A DNA stretch of 55,731 bases from Lysobacterales bacterium (GTDB lineage Bacteria > Pseudomonadota > Gammaproteobacteria > Xanthomonadales > SZUA-5). Under the pieces are notes generated by a model. That model was not told the origin of the DNA and ran no database searches. It worked only from the letters and a program-made list of their open reading frames with translations. Positions 1-10,500 of this stretch are shown in pieces. The translations under genes were made by a program, and so were the position numbers. The first letter of the stretch is position 1. Each line of letters starts with the position of its first letter. The stretch covers positions 29,130 to 84,860 of the forward strand of contig JALHMG010000024.1 of assembly GCA_022844135.1 (NCBI GenBank), in the 5' to 3' direction.

Positions 1-2
1 GA

Positions 3-614
3 TTGGGAGACTTTCTGTCCCGCCGCGGCCAGGCGGGGGACGCCGAGCAGGCCTTGGGGTATTACCAGCGCAGTCTTGAGGTCCGCGAACGCTTGGCGGA
101 TGCCAACCCGGACAGTGCCGAGGCGGCGCGCGACGTGTCGGTGAGCCTTGAGCGATTGGGAGACTTTCTGTCCCGCCGCGGCCAGGCGGGGGACGCCGAG
201 CAGGCCTTGGGGTATTACCAGCGCAGTCTTGAGGTCCGCGAACGCTTGGCGGATGCCAACCCGGACAGTGCCCAGGCGGCGCGCGACGTGTCGGTGAGCC
301 TGAACAATCTGGGAGACTTTCTGTCCCGCCGCGGCCAGTCCGGGGACGCCGAGCAGGCCTTGGGGTATTACCAGCGCAGTCTTGAGGTCCGCGAACGCTT
401 GGCGGATGCCAACCCGGACAGTGCCCAGGCGGCGCGCGACGTGTCGGTGAGCCTTGAGCGATTGGGAGACTTTCTGTCCCGCCGCGGCCAGGCGGGGGAC
501 GCCGAGCAGGCCTTGGGGTATTACCAGCGCAGTCTTGAGGTCCGCGAACGCTTGGCGGATGCCAACCCGGACAGTGCCCAGGCGGCGCGCGACCTGCTGG
601 CGTCGATCGAGCGA
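3..614 (+). repeat. Four tandem 153-bp coding repeats (51-residue TPR units)
   Basis: Units begin at 3, 156, 309 and 462 and differ at only a handful of positions (for example GAG/CAG at the Glu/Gln before the Ala-Ala-Arg motif, and CGG/TCC in the third unit). Near identity at DNA level points to recent unit duplication or gene conversion. The array may continue upstream of the window. Confidence 0.95.
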
Positions 615-929
615 GCGGCAAGGATGAAGTCACAGCAAGGCGATAAGGCGGGCGCGCTTTTCGAGCAGGAGCGTGCACTGGGTATCGCGCGGCGGCTCCA
701 GGCAAACACAAACTCCTACGAAATGGGCCGCACACTGGTCATCTCCTTATTGCTCAGCGGGCGCTACGCCATCGCGGCGGACGATAAAGCCAAAGCCGTC
801 CGACATTTGACCGAGTGTTTCAACATCCTGGACACATACGTGCGTCAAGGCACGCAACTCGACATCGAGATGCGCCAACTCCACGCCCAACTGGCTCCGC
901 TGTTCACTACCCCACCCACCAAACCCTGA
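3..929 (+). CDS. Tetratricopeptide-repeat protein, 5' end outside window
   Basis: The reading frame is open at the left window edge, so the true start lies upstream and only the C-terminal 308 residues are seen. The first 204 residues are four almost identical 51-residue units (LGDFLSRRGQAGDAEQALGY..., each about 153 bp), helical TPR units of the TPR_10/TPR_12 style with the Tyr-Tyr/Leu-Ala pattern. A non-repeated helical C-terminus of about 100 residues follows. The intact protein probably carries an effector or STAND NTPase domain upstream, as in the two STAND genes further along, but that cannot be seen. It ends at TGA 927-929, about 120 bp before the SGNH hydrolase gene. Being a TPR protein is well supported; its role is not known. 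Confidence 0.8.
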   Translation: MGDFLSRRGQAGDAEQALGYYQRSLEVRERLADANPDSAEAARDVSVSLERLGDFLSRRGQAGDAEQALGYYQRSLEVRERLADANPDSAQAARDVSVSLNNLGDFLSRRGQSGDAEQALGYYQRSLEVRERLADANPDSAQAARDVSVSLERLGDFLSRRGQAGDAEQALGYYQRSLEVRERLADANPDSAQAARDLLASIERAARMKSQQGDKAGALFEQERALGIARRLQANTNSYEMGRTLVISLLLSGRYAIAADDKAKAVRHLTECFNILDTYVRQGTQLDIEMRQLHAQLAPLFTTPPTKP

Positions 930-1047
930 CCTGGATACCATCCATGTCCCCACCCCCAGCACAAGCAGTCGTTGAAGGATGTTTAAGGTTCTGAGAGCGA
1001 ATCTGATCTCAGTAAGCACTATTGAAACTCACCCGAAGGAGTACACG

Positions 1048-1896
1048 ATGGCTACCACCCACACCGAATTCGGCAAGTTCATTAACCACTACCGTGGCAT
1101 TGAAAAGGCGGGTCTGCTGCCCACCACCCCGATCATTCTCAGCGAAGGCGATTCCTGGTTTTCCACGCCGCTCTACTACAACCTGGTCGACTGGCTGGAA
1201 GTGGATGCCCGCAACGCCATGTTCATGCGCCTGGAATCCAGCGGCGCGCTGGCGACCGAAATGTTCGACGGTGGCAGTCTGCGCAAGCTGCGAGACCGCC
1301 TGAAGGCTTTCGATTTCGACGTTCTGTTGCTCAGCGCCGGTGGCAACGATTTCGTCGACACGTTCCTGCGCGAGACCTTCCGCAACGCCAAGGCCATGAC
1401 TCCTGAAGCCGCTCTGCAGCGCGTCGTCGACACGGGGCGCTACGAGGAGGTACTTCGAGCCTATCGCCGCATCCTGGACGCTGCCTATAAGGCACGGCCC
1501 ACACTGCACGTGATCACCCACACCTACGATTACCCCCGCCTGATGGGCCAGAAGGGCCAGCTCCGCGTGGAGCAAATCGGCCTGGTTGCGCTGTTCAAGC
1601 GCAGCGTCGGCGACTGGATCGCCAAACACGTCAAGAAGGCGTTAGCCACTGAAGCCGAACAACGTGCCTTTGCCCGACTTCTGATTGAGGAGTACTGCGT
1701 TCGTGTGCTGGACGCACTGCAACAGACCTACGGTGACGCCCTGACCATCGTCGACTTCCGCGGCCAACTGACACAGGACGAAGACTGGAACGACGAAATG
1801 CACCCGACCGAAGCCGCCTTTCAAAGACTGGCGGTGAAACTGCGCGAAGCGGTGCGCGCTGCGCTGCCTGAGGCGAAGCGGGAGGCGTTCAGTTGA
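1048..1896 (+). CDS. SGNH/GDSL-type esterase-lipase
   Basis: A 282-residue protein with the SGNH hydrolase blocks in order: block I GDSW with nucleophile Ser36, block III GGND with Asn100, and block V DEMH with Asp249 and His252. Such enzymes hydrolyse esters (lipids, acetyl groups, acylated sugars). No signal peptide or membrane segment is seen, so it is probably cytoplasmic. ATG 1048 was chosen because GAAGGAG lies at 1035-1041; an upstream in-frame start at 979 has no such site and adds an unrelated leader. It is followed 92 bp later by a patatin-like lipase on the same strand, so two lipid/ester hydrolases lie together in front of TIR/STAND genes. The substrate is unknown. Confidence 0.85.
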   Translation: MATTHTEFGKFINHYRGIEKAGLLPTTPIILSEGDSWFSTPLYYNLVDWLEVDARNAMFMRLESSGALATEMFDGGSLRKLRDRLKAFDFDVLLLSAGGNDFVDTFLRETFRNAKAMTPEAALQRVVDTGRYEEVLRAYRRILDAAYKARPTLHVITHTYDYPRLMGQKGQLRVEQIGLVALFKRSVGDWIAKHVKKALATEAEQRAFARLLIEEYCVRVLDALQQTYGDALTIVDFRGQLTQDEDWNDEMHPTEAAFQRLAVKLREAVRAALPEAKREAFS

Positions 1897-1988
1897 AACG
1901 ACGCGCGCGTCGACGAACGAACGCACACAACGCACCGTAGGAACATTGTCGCGCAACAGCCCTGTCCACCAAGACGAGGAGCAAGACC

Positions 1989-3905
1989 ATGAGCAGCGCC
2001 AGTGAGAAAGAACGTCAGTCGCGCCCGCGGCTGGAATGTGACCTGATCATGAAAGGCGGGATCACCAGCGGCATTGTCTATCCCAAAGCCATACACCACC
2101 TTTCACGCTACTATCGGTTCCGCAGCATTGGTGGCGCTTCCGCTGGGGCAATAGCAGCAGCGCTTTGCGCGGCGGCGGAGTTTGGCAGAACGCAGGGCCG
2201 CGACCCGTTTGCCGATCTGGATGGATTGCCGCAGGAGTTGGGGGCGACCCAGGGCGGCAAGACAAAAATGCTGTCGTTGTTCGCGCCAGACCCCGCAACG
2301 CGTTCGTCCTTTCACTGGTTGCTGAGCTTTCTGGACGCCGCGCCATCCAGCCAGTCGACCGTGATCAACGCCATCCATCGAACGATTCGTTTGAGCATGG
2401 CGGCGATCTGGCGTTTCCCGCTCATCGCAATACTGGCTGCCTTCGTTTCGGTTCTGATCGCCTGGCCGGCGATTTCCGGCCTGTGGCATGGATCATTTCA
2501 ACCCGCCAATATGCTGGGGCCTTTACTCAGCGGGCTCGTTGGCTTTGTGCTGATGTGTTTGGTCGGCGCTGCTTGGTGCACCATTCGCGCACTCCACAAG
2601 AATGACCTCGGTCTGGTCTGCGGGCGCGATTCTCTTACGCAATGGTTGCATGACAAGATCCAGGCTTACTCGGGACAGCTCACCCCGTTGACCTTTGGCG
2701 ACCTCTGGGGAGGAGCGGATTGCGCCAGTCAGTCCAGGGATATCGATCTGCGCATGATGACGACGTGCCTTAGTCACGGTCGGGGCTACTGCTTTCCGCT
2801 CGAACCCAATGTCAAGTTGTACTTCAGTGAGAAGGAGTTGCGGCGGCTTTTTCCGGAAGCCGTTGTTTCCTGGATGAAGGAACATCAGAGGCCGTCCAGT
2901 GATGCAGCAACTGACCAACTGCTGGCTGCGGCGGGGCTGTACAGGCTGCCACGGATGCGGGATCTGCCTATCGTTGTTGTGACCCGCATGAGTCTTTCCT
3001 TTCCGGTGCTGCTTTGCCCAGTGCCGTTGTGGGAACAGCAATTTGGACCAGTCCGTGGGTTTCGACGTCTCTGGTTTTCCGATGGTGGAATCATCAGCAA
3101 CTTCCCCATTCATCTTTTTGATTCCCTGATACCGTCACGCCCGACGTTCGGCATCACGTTGACCACCACCGATCAGGAACTTGCATCAGACGCACCGGCG
3201 GGCGCCTATGTGCGCCTGCCGCGCGAGTTCAAGCTCGAACCCGACAGCATTCTGCCCATCGATAAAGCGGGACAACCCGGATTGTTCTCTTTGGTCGGAG
3301 CGCTATGGAACACCATCCACGGCTGGGTGGATCGGGCGCAACAGCGAGTGCCCGGTTTCAAGGAGCGAGTGGCATCCGTAGCCCTGGCACCGGGCGAAGG
3401 TGGATTGAATCTGCGCATGCAGCTGGATCAGATTCGTGCCTTGGCTGATCGTGGCCTGGCCGCGGCCAAACAATTGGTCTTGCACTACCACCCGGCGCTG
3501 CAGAGCGAACGCGACGCGCGTTCGTCGTCCCGCGACAGCAAGATCTACACGACCTGGGCCGCCCACCGCTGGGTGCGTTACCGCACAACCGGCATGCTGC
3601 TTGAGGAAGCGCTGGAAGCCTTGTTGCGCGCCGACGAAAAAGCGCAGCACAGCCCAAACGACCTGCGTGATGCGCACGAAGCCCCGACCAGCTATCCATT
3701 GGATAGCAGAAAGCGCCCGGCACTGGAGACGTACCAGGACTTGCTGGATCTGGCGAAAAAGCTGCGCGAGCGACGCCATGCACTGGACACCACAGAGCAG
3801 CCCAACGACGGAAGCGAGGATCGCGTTCCTGGCGATGACGGCATCTACGGCGGTCCCAACTACCCCCGACCACGCTCACGCCTGCGCATTCTTCCGCGTG
3901 ATTAG
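1989..3905 (+). CDS. Patatin-like phospholipase with two membrane segments
   Basis: A 638-residue protein. The patatin signature is complete: glycine-rich oxyanion segment KGGITSG (residues about 21-28), nucleophile elbow GGASAG (Ser about 50) and the catalytic DGG (Asp about 365). Between nucleophile and Asp there is a large insertion with two hydrophobic segments (about 143-165 and 178-200), so the enzyme is probably anchored in the inner membrane. Patatin domains cleave acyl chains from phospholipids; in bacterial anti-phage systems (for example CBASS CapV) they are membrane-damaging effectors. ATG 1989 is preceded by GAGGAG. It lies downstream of the SGNH hydrolase and upstream of the TIR/DUF4062 genes. 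Family assignment is firm; a defence role is inference from context. Confidence 0.88.
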   Translation: MSSASEKERQSRPRLECDLIMKGGITSGIVYPKAIHHLSRYYRFRSIGGASAGAIAAALCAAAEFGRTQGRDPFADLDGLPQELGATQGGKTKMLSLFAPDPATRSSFHWLLSFLDAAPSSQSTVINAIHRTIRLSMAAIWRFPLIAILAAFVSVLIAWPAISGLWHGSFQPANMLGPLLSGLVGFVLMCLVGAAWCTIRALHKNDLGLVCGRDSLTQWLHDKIQAYSGQLTPLTFGDLWGGADCASQSRDIDLRMMTTCLSHGRGYCFPLEPNVKLYFSEKELRRLFPEAVVSWMKEHQRPSSDAATDQLLAAAGLYRLPRMRDLPIVVVTRMSLSFPVLLCPVPLWEQQFGPVRGFRRLWFSDGGIISNFPIHLFDSLIPSRPTFGITLTTTDQELASDAPAGAYVRLPREFKLEPDSILPIDKAGQPGLFSLVGALWNTIHGWVDRAQQRVPGFKERVASVALAPGEGGLNLRMQLDQIRALADRGLAAAKQLVLHYHPALQSERDARSSSRDSKIYTTWAAHRWVRYRTTGMLLEEALEALLRADEKAQHSPNDLRDAHEAPTSYPLDSRKRPALETYQDLLDLAKKLRERRHALDTTEQPNDGSEDRVPGDDGIYGGPNYPRPRSRLRILPRD

Positions 3906-4066
3906 CGGCGATTGGCCAAGCCAAGGAGCGTGGAGTGCTGTCGAGGGATTCAAGATGGAGCCGGACCACCCAAACGATGCGTCTTTCAAGCGCTGCGAAT
4001 GCTGACGTGCAGTCCGCAAAACACGATTCACTCTCGTCAGTCGATGGTTGTTGACCCGAGGCCCCC

Positions 4067-4375
4067 ATGACCCAACTCTTCATCAGCCACTCCAGCAAGA
4101 ACAACGCCGAGGCGCTTGCGCTCAGCCAGTGGCTGACTCAGGACGGCTGGGATGACCAGTTCCTGGATCTTGATCCGCAGCGCGGAATCACCGCGGGCGA
4201 GCGCTGCCTGCGCGAAGGCTTGAAGAAAGTGCGTCTGGATGCGCTAAGTTCTCCCTGGCCATCGGGCTGCAGCAGTGCACAAGAGCAACTCAGCCAAACC
4301 GCGGAGCAGCAGGTCGGTGGTAAGCGCCCGCACTCAACCCACCAAGTCACCGCGTGCCGTGCTTGTCGACCATGA
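4067..4375 (+). pseudogene. TIR-domain gene remnant with in-frame internal deletion
   Basis: The first 46 residues are nearly identical to the N-terminus of the TIR-STAND-WD40 protein starting at 7572 ([10 protein letters not shown]...GITAGER). The frame then jumps directly to the segment that follows the TIR domain in that protein (LREGLKK). About 99 residues are missing, including the region with the WCRRE motif that carries the presumed catalytic glutamate. After the junction the sequence loses similarity within about 15 residues. The stop TGA overlaps the start of the next gene (ATGA at 4372-4375), so translation of the remnant could still couple to that gene. An enzymatically dead TIR relic is the simplest reading; a retained short leader function is possible. 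Confidence 0.8.
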
Positions 4376-7300
4376 CCACTCGACTATTCATCTCCACGGT
4401 CACGCATGAGTTCCTATCGTGCCGCATGCGCTTGTCGGAAGACTTGCGTTTTCCGGATGTGGTGGTTGAAACCCAGGAAAACATCGCCAAGCTGGCGGCC
4501 GGCCATTCGGTGCTGCTCAAACTGGATGACTACCTTAAGGATTGTCATGTCGTGATCCATTTGCTTGGCCAGCAGACCAGCAAGGATGGTCGCGCAGCCA
4601 GCAAAGATGCGGTCGAGGATTTGCTCGTTCGATATTCGGATCTTCCGGTGATCACTGGCTTGAGCGCGGACGAATTGCGCAGCTTGTCCTACACGCAGTG
4701 GGAAGCGTGGCTGGCCTACTATCACATCAAGCAGAGCCGACCAACGCTCAAGCTGGTCATCGCCACGCCGGCCAACGGATACACATCGGACGATGTGCCC
4801 GATGCGCAATCCGCGCTGACGCAGAAGCAATCACAGGCTTGGCACGCTCAGGAGTTGCGCCTACGTGGCCGCCATCCGGAAATCAGCTTTGCATCGGCCG
4901 AAGAGCTGTCCATCCAAATCCTGCGTGCGCTAAAGGACATCCTGCCGGCGCAACACCCCACGCAGCGCATCGCCCCCAGCCGGATCATCAACCGCCACAC
5001 CGCCGACGATTTCATCGGCCGCGAAACAGAACTCGCTGTGCTCGATGCCGCCTGGGCCGCGCGCGACACGGTGAACGTGCAGTGCGTGATCGCCTGGGGC
5101 GGCGTGGGCAAGACCGCGTTGCTGGCCCGTTGGGTGCAAACGCGCTTTCGCGATCGCGGCTGGAAAAATGACGAAGATCACCCGGATCCCATCCATTACT
5201 TTGACTGGACCTTCTACGACCAAGGCACGCGAGCCGACGACGCCACGCAGGCCGGCGCGGCCAGCGTCGGCACCTTCTTTGTCGAAGCGCTGCGCCACTT
5301 CGGTGACCCTGAGCCGAACCTGCCCGAACGCAAAGCCGAACGCCTCGCGACACTGGTGCAAGCGCATCGATCCTTGCTGGTGCTCGATGGCCTGGAGCCT
5401 CTGCAATACCCTCACAACCACCCGCAAGCCGGACAAATCACCGACCCCGATCTGGCCCAGTTGCTGCGTATCCTCGCGCAGAGAAATCCCGGTTTGTGCC
5501 TAGTCTCTAGCCGCGTGGGCCTGAGCGAGCTGCGCGGCCATTTGACCAGCAACGCCACGCACCACGAATTGGACGATCTCTCCCCCGCAGCCGCCATTGC
5601 CCTGCTGCGCAAGCTGGACGTCACCGGCAGCGACGTTGATCTTGCCCAAGCCGCCGAGGATTACCAGCACCATGCCTTGAGCCTTATCCTGCTTGGGCAA
5701 TTCTTGGCGACCGCACGCGGCGGCGATATTCGCCAACGCGACACGATCAGCTTCGAAAAAGCCAACGACAAGCGCGCGGCCCACGCCCGAAGTGCTTGGC
5801 ATGTGTTGGAAATGTACGAGGCTTGGCTCGCCAGTCCCGGCGGTAACCCCATCGACTTGCAAGCGCTGCGGCTGATTGGACTGTTCGACCGACCAGCCAG
5901 TCCAGACTGCCTGGAGGCATTGCGGCGCGAGCCCGCTATCGCAGGCTTGACCGATCTCCTCGTTCCGCTGGACCGTGATGACTGGAACGCACTGCTCCAG
6001 CGCCTGCATAAAGCGCATTTGGTCCAGCTAAAACTGCCACCGCGTGATCCTGACAGTCAGGCACCGTATCCAGAGCCGCGCAGTGTTCCGGTCGATGCTC
6101 ATCCCTTAGTGAGGGAGTATTTTGCGAAGCAGCTCCGAAACAAGGAACCGGACGGTTTTGCCGCCGCGCATTCTCGGTTGTTTGACTACTTGTGTCACAG
6201 CACGCCGTATCGACCTGACACACTGGAGGACATGCAGCCCCTGTATCAGGCGGTAGTGCATGGATGTTTGGCCAGGCGGCAGCAGGAGGCATGCATTAAG
6301 GTCTACCGCGACCGCATCCTTCGCGGTACGGAAGACGACGGTTTTTTTAGCACGAAAAGACTTGGTGCCTACGGCGAGGATCTCGCTGCCGTGGCTGCGT
6401 TCTTCAAGCAGCCTTGGCGCCACGTCGAACAGGTGCTGGATCGTGAGCATCAGTGCTGGCTACTGAACCTTGCGGCACTTCGCTTGCGCTCGTTGGGGCG
6501 ACTCGCCGAAGCGATCGAGCCGACAAAAGCTAGTTTGGCCTTGCATCTTGAGGATGCAAACTGGGATGAAGCTGCTCGCAGCGCGGGCAATCTTAGCGAG
6601 CTGGAGCTGGAACTCGGAGAACTGGAAGCCGCCATTGCGACCGCGCGTGTGGCCACAGAGTACGCCGACCGGATCGACCCACCAGATTTGTTTCAGCGCA
6701 GCGCCAGACGCACCGTGTTGGCTTATGCACTGCATAACAGACGGAGTCTGCAGCCAAGCCTGGATTCTTCTGCCGATGCAGCACGGTTTCTGTTTCTGGA
6801 AGCCGAGACAATCGAATCTAAGCGTAATCCAGAGTTGCCCCTACTCCCATCCTTGCGAGGGTTCAAGTTCTGCGACCTGATCCTGGCTCCGGCGGAACGC
6901 GTGGCATGGCAGCAGGCGCTATCCATGACCCATCGCGCGCTCCCCATGATCGATTCAGCACTCGCTGAAGCCCAAGATCGAGCCGAGAAGGTCATCGAAC
7001 GCGCCCGAAGCACGGCAAATCTCCTCGACATCGCTATCGACCTCCTGACCCAGGCCCGCGTCGCGCTCTACCGCGCGATGCTGTACCCCGCGTTGTCCGC
7101 CGCGCCCGCGCTGCACGCCGCGACTACCGCTTTGGCCGCAATGCGCAAGGCTCAAGTCGCAGTCTTTCGTCCGCTTGCACTGTTGACAGGCGCGACGGCC
7201 CATCACCTCACTGGTGACAGTACCAGTGCCAGTGCCCTTTTAGATGAAGCCCAACACATCGCCGAACGCGGCCCGATGCCGCTGTATTTGGCGGACGTCA

Positions 7301-7476
7301 ACCTACACCGCGCCCGCCTCGTGGGAGTCCTTCCGCCAAAACAGCGTGCCGAGCACTGGCCCGGCGTCGACCCCAAATCCGAACTCGGCAAAGCCCGCGC
7401 CCTGATTGAAAAGCACGGTTATTGGCGCCGTCGCGAGGAACTCGCGGACGCCGAAGAAGCCGCGAAGAACTGGTAA
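4372..7476 (+). CDS. DUF4062 - STAND NTPase - TPR-like protein
   Basis: A 1034-residue multidomain protein. Residues 1 to about 130 match the DUF4062 pattern (TRLFISTVTHEFLSCR..., then a Rossmann-like strand VVIHLLG). A STAND-type ATPase follows, with FIGRE at its start, Walker A GGVGKTALL near 243-251 and Walker B LLVLDGLEPLQ near 335-345. The C-terminal third is alpha-helical and TPR-like (LGRLAEAIEPTKASL, ELELGELEAAIATA). STAND proteins are signal-activated oligomerising switches; DUF4062 is often their N-terminal effector or adaptor. ATG 4372 was preferred over GTG 4354 because it begins exactly at the conserved TRLFIS strand and overlaps the stop of the TIR remnant. The gap to the next TIR-STAND gene is 95 bp. 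Confidence 0.85.
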   Translation: MTTRLFISTVTHEFLSCRMRLSEDLRFPDVVVETQENIAKLAAGHSVLLKLDDYLKDCHVVIHLLGQQTSKDGRAASKDAVEDLLVRYSDLPVITGLSADELRSLSYTQWEAWLAYYHIKQSRPTLKLVIATPANGYTSDDVPDAQSALTQKQSQAWHAQELRLRGRHPEISFASAEELSIQILRALKDILPAQHPTQRIAPSRIINRHTADDFIGRETELAVLDAAWAARDTVNVQCVIAWGGVGKTALLARWVQTRFRDRGWKNDEDHPDPIHYFDWTFYDQGTRADDATQAGAASVGTFFVEALRHFGDPEPNLPERKAERLATLVQAHRSLLVLDGLEPLQYPHNHPQAGQITDPDLAQLLRILAQRNPGLCLVSSRVGLSELRGHLTSNATHHELDDLSPAAAIALLRKLDVTGSDVDLAQAAEDYQHHALSLILLGQFLATARGGDIRQRDTISFEKANDKRAAHARSAWHVLEMYEAWLASPGGNPIDLQALRLIGLFDRPASPDCLEALRREPAIAGLTDLLVPLDRDDWNALLQRLHKAHLVQLKLPPRDPDSQAPYPEPRSVPVDAHPLVREYFAKQLRNKEPDGFAAAHSRLFDYLCHSTPYRPDTLEDMQPLYQAVVHGCLARRQQEACIKVYRDRILRGTEDDGFFSTKRLGAYGEDLAAVAAFFKQPWRHVEQVLDREHQCWLLNLAALRLRSLGRLAEAIEPTKASLALHLEDANWDEAARSAGNLSELELELGELEAAIATARVATEYADRIDPPDLFQRSARRTVLAYALHNRRSLQPSLDSSADAARFLFLEAETIESKRNPELPLLPSLRGFKFCDLILAPAERVAWQQALSMTHRALPMIDSALAEAQDRAEKVIERARSTANLLDIAIDLLTQARVALYRAMLYPALSAAPALHAATTALAAMRKAQVAVFRPLALLTGATAHHLTGDSTSASALLDEAQHIAERGPMPLYLADVNLHRARLVGVLPPKQRAEHWPGVDPKSELGKARALIEKHGYWRRREELADAEEAAKNW

Positions 7477-7571
7477 TGCTCATGCCCGAATCCCGCCGCC
7501 GATTCCCGTCAACATTCTCGAACCAGCTTGCTGTTCCGGTTCCGGCTGCCACCATTTTCTGAGCACTCCCC

Positions 7572-10500
7572 ATGACCCAACTCTTCATCAGCCACTCCAG
7601 CCGCAACAACGCCGAAGCCCTCGCGCTCAGCCAATGGCTGACTCAAGAAGGCTGGGACGACCAGTTTCTGGACCTTGATCCGCAGCGGGGGATCACCGCG
7701 GGCGAGCGTTGGGAAAAGGCGCTGCATCAGGCGGCGGGCCGTTGTGATGCGGTGTTGTTTCTGATCAGCCCCGACTGGCTGGCCTCTGAATGGTGTCGGC
7801 GTGAGTTCACCATTGCGCAGCAGCTCGGGAAACGGCTGTTTGTGCTGCTGATCGGCGCCGCGCGTGCGGATATTCCGGCGCACATTAAGCAGAGTTGGCA
7901 GGTCGTCGATCTGGCCGGCGGCGACGATCACGGCGCGGCGCGGGAGGTCACGTTGCCAGGGGAAACGCAGCCGCGCTTTGTCTACTTTTCGCGGTCTGGC
8001 CTGGCGCGCCTGCGCGAAGGGCTGAAGAAAGCGGGACTGGATCCTGCGAGCTTCCCGTGGCCGCCGGCCGATCAGCCCAACCGTCCACCGTACTGCGGAT
8101 TGCGCCCGCTGGAAGCGGAGGATGCTGGCATCTTCTTCGGTCGCGAAGCACCCATCATCGAAATGCTGGCGCAATTGCGTGGCTTGCGGGATGCGGCACC
8201 GCCGCGTTTTCTGGCAATCCTTGGCGCTTCCGGCGCGGGCAAGTCCTCTTTCCTGCGCGCCGGCATCCTGCCGCGTTTGGCGCGAGATGATCGCCACTAC
8301 TTGACGCTGCCGGTCATCCGCCCTGAGCGCGCGGTGCTGAGTGGCAGTAGCGGTCTCCTCGCCAGCCTCTGGACCGTTCGCCAGAAGCGCGGGCTGAGCT
8401 GGAGCCGCAAACAACTGGAGCAAGCGATAGAGATCGGCGCGTCCGCACTGGCGCCGCTTTTAGCCGAACTGGCGCGCAGCGGCAGCTTGCCGGACTGGGA
8501 AGGCCGCGAAGCACAAGCGCCAACGCTGGTGCTAGCCATCGATCAAGCGGAGGAGCTGTTTCAGTCTGAAGGTGGCGAAGAGGCAATGCGTTTTCTGGCG
8601 CTGCTCGCCGAACTGCTTCAGACAGATTCGCCGCAAATACAAGTCTTGTGCACAATTCGCTCTGACAGTTACGAACACCTACAAAGCGCACCAGCGCTGC
8701 TCGCTGTGTCGCAAAAGACCTTCAGTCTGCCGCCACTGCCCAAAGGCGCCTACCGGCAAGTGATCGAAGCTCCGGTCGCGATCCTCAAACACAGCACGCG
8801 CCCGCTGAAGATCGAAGCAAAGCTGACCGATGCCTTGCTCACCGACATCGAGCAAGGCGGTGCCAAGGACGCGCTTCCGCTGCTGGCCTTCACATTGGAA
8901 CGGCTTTACCTGCATTACAGCGCCGAGGGCCAATTGCTGCTGCGGGAATACGAAGACCTCGGCCGCATCGCCGGTGCCATTGAGACCGCTGTGGACTTGG
9001 CACTGCAGGCTGCACAAAAGAACCCCAAGCTGCCGCAAGACAGGGATCAGTGCCTGAAACTGCTGCGCCGCGGCCTGATCCCGTGGATGGCCGGCATCGA
9101 TCCGCGCACCAACCTGCCATACCGCAAAGTCGCGCGACTAGCCCAAGTGCCCGAAGAAGCCCGCGCGCTGATCGAGCACTTTGTTGAACATCGCCTGTTG
9201 GCCAAAGACACCAATGAACAAGGCGAGATCACGGTCGAGCCCGCCCACGAAGCGCTGCTGCGGCAATGGACCAAGCTGCGCGGCTGGCTGGAAGAAGACA
9301 CCGCCGCGCTGGCGGCGCTTGAATCGGTCAAGGCCGCCAGCCGCGATTGGGACGCCAATGCCAAAGACCCGGAATGGCTGATCCACGCCGCCGGGCGGTT
9401 GGAAGACGCGGAGGCGCTGCATCAGCGAACGGATTTGGCGGCAAATTTTGACGACAGTGATCGCAGCTATTTGGCGCAATGTCGGAAGCTGGAGGACGAA
9501 CGGCGGGATCGGGAGCTGCGGCAGGCTCGGGAGCTGGCGGAACAGCGAGCACGGACAGTGAACCGGACTCGCGCAGGTTTGATCGTAGCCAGTGCTCTCT
9601 TGGTGATTGCAGGCGCGGCGGGGCTGTTGGCTTGGAAAGCTCAGAAGCGCGCTGAGAAAGAAACGTTGCGCGCACAAGCGGGATTGAGAACAGCCGCAGA
9701 ACGGGCGCTCGGGCGGGCGCGCGAGCAATTCGATCTGGGCGAGCGCGATAACTACTCAGCTTATCTGGCGGAATCGCTAGGCTTTGTCTCCACTCTTGCC
9801 GCAAATGACGCTGCCCTGACGGCTCAGCAAAGCCCGTCAGCAAGGCTTGACGCAGTGCTTGCACACCAAGGCGCTGTGATCAGCGCCGCCTTTAGCCCCG
9901 ACGGCACCCGCGTGGTGACGGTAAGCCAGGATGGCACCGCGTTTTGGGACGCACAGAGCGGCCAAGCGCTCGGCGCCCCGCTCAAGCACGAGAACCGAGT
10001 CTCGACAGCAGCGTTTAGCCCAGACGGCAAGCGTGTGGTGACGGCAAGCTGGGACAACACCGCGCGCATCTGGGACGCGCAGAGTGGCCAAGCGCTCGGC
10101 ACCCCGCTCAAGCACGAGGGCCGGGTCTCCTCCGCCGCCTTCAGCCCCGACGGCACGCGCGTGGTGACGGCGAGCCTTGATGGAACTGCGCGCACCTGGG
10201 ACGCGCAGAGCGGCCAAGCGCTCGGCGCCCCGCTCAAGCACGAGAACGCGGTCTACTCCGCCGCCTTCAGCTCTGACGGCACGCGCGTGGTGACGGCAAG
10301 CTGGGACAACACCGCGCGCATCTGGGACGCGCAGAGCGGCCAAGCGCTAGTCGCCCCGCTCAAGCACGAGAACGCGGTCTTCTCCGCCGCCTTCAGCCCC
10401 GACGGCACGCGCGTCGTGACGGCAAGTGAGGACAACACCGCGCGCCTGTGGGACGCGCAGAGCGGCCAAGCGCTGGTCGCCCCGCTCAAGCACGAGCGGT

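Noticed and set aside
3-614. Regular 153-bp repeats resembling a CRISPR or satellite array
   Set aside because: The repeats are in frame with TPR protein sequence and have no spacers.
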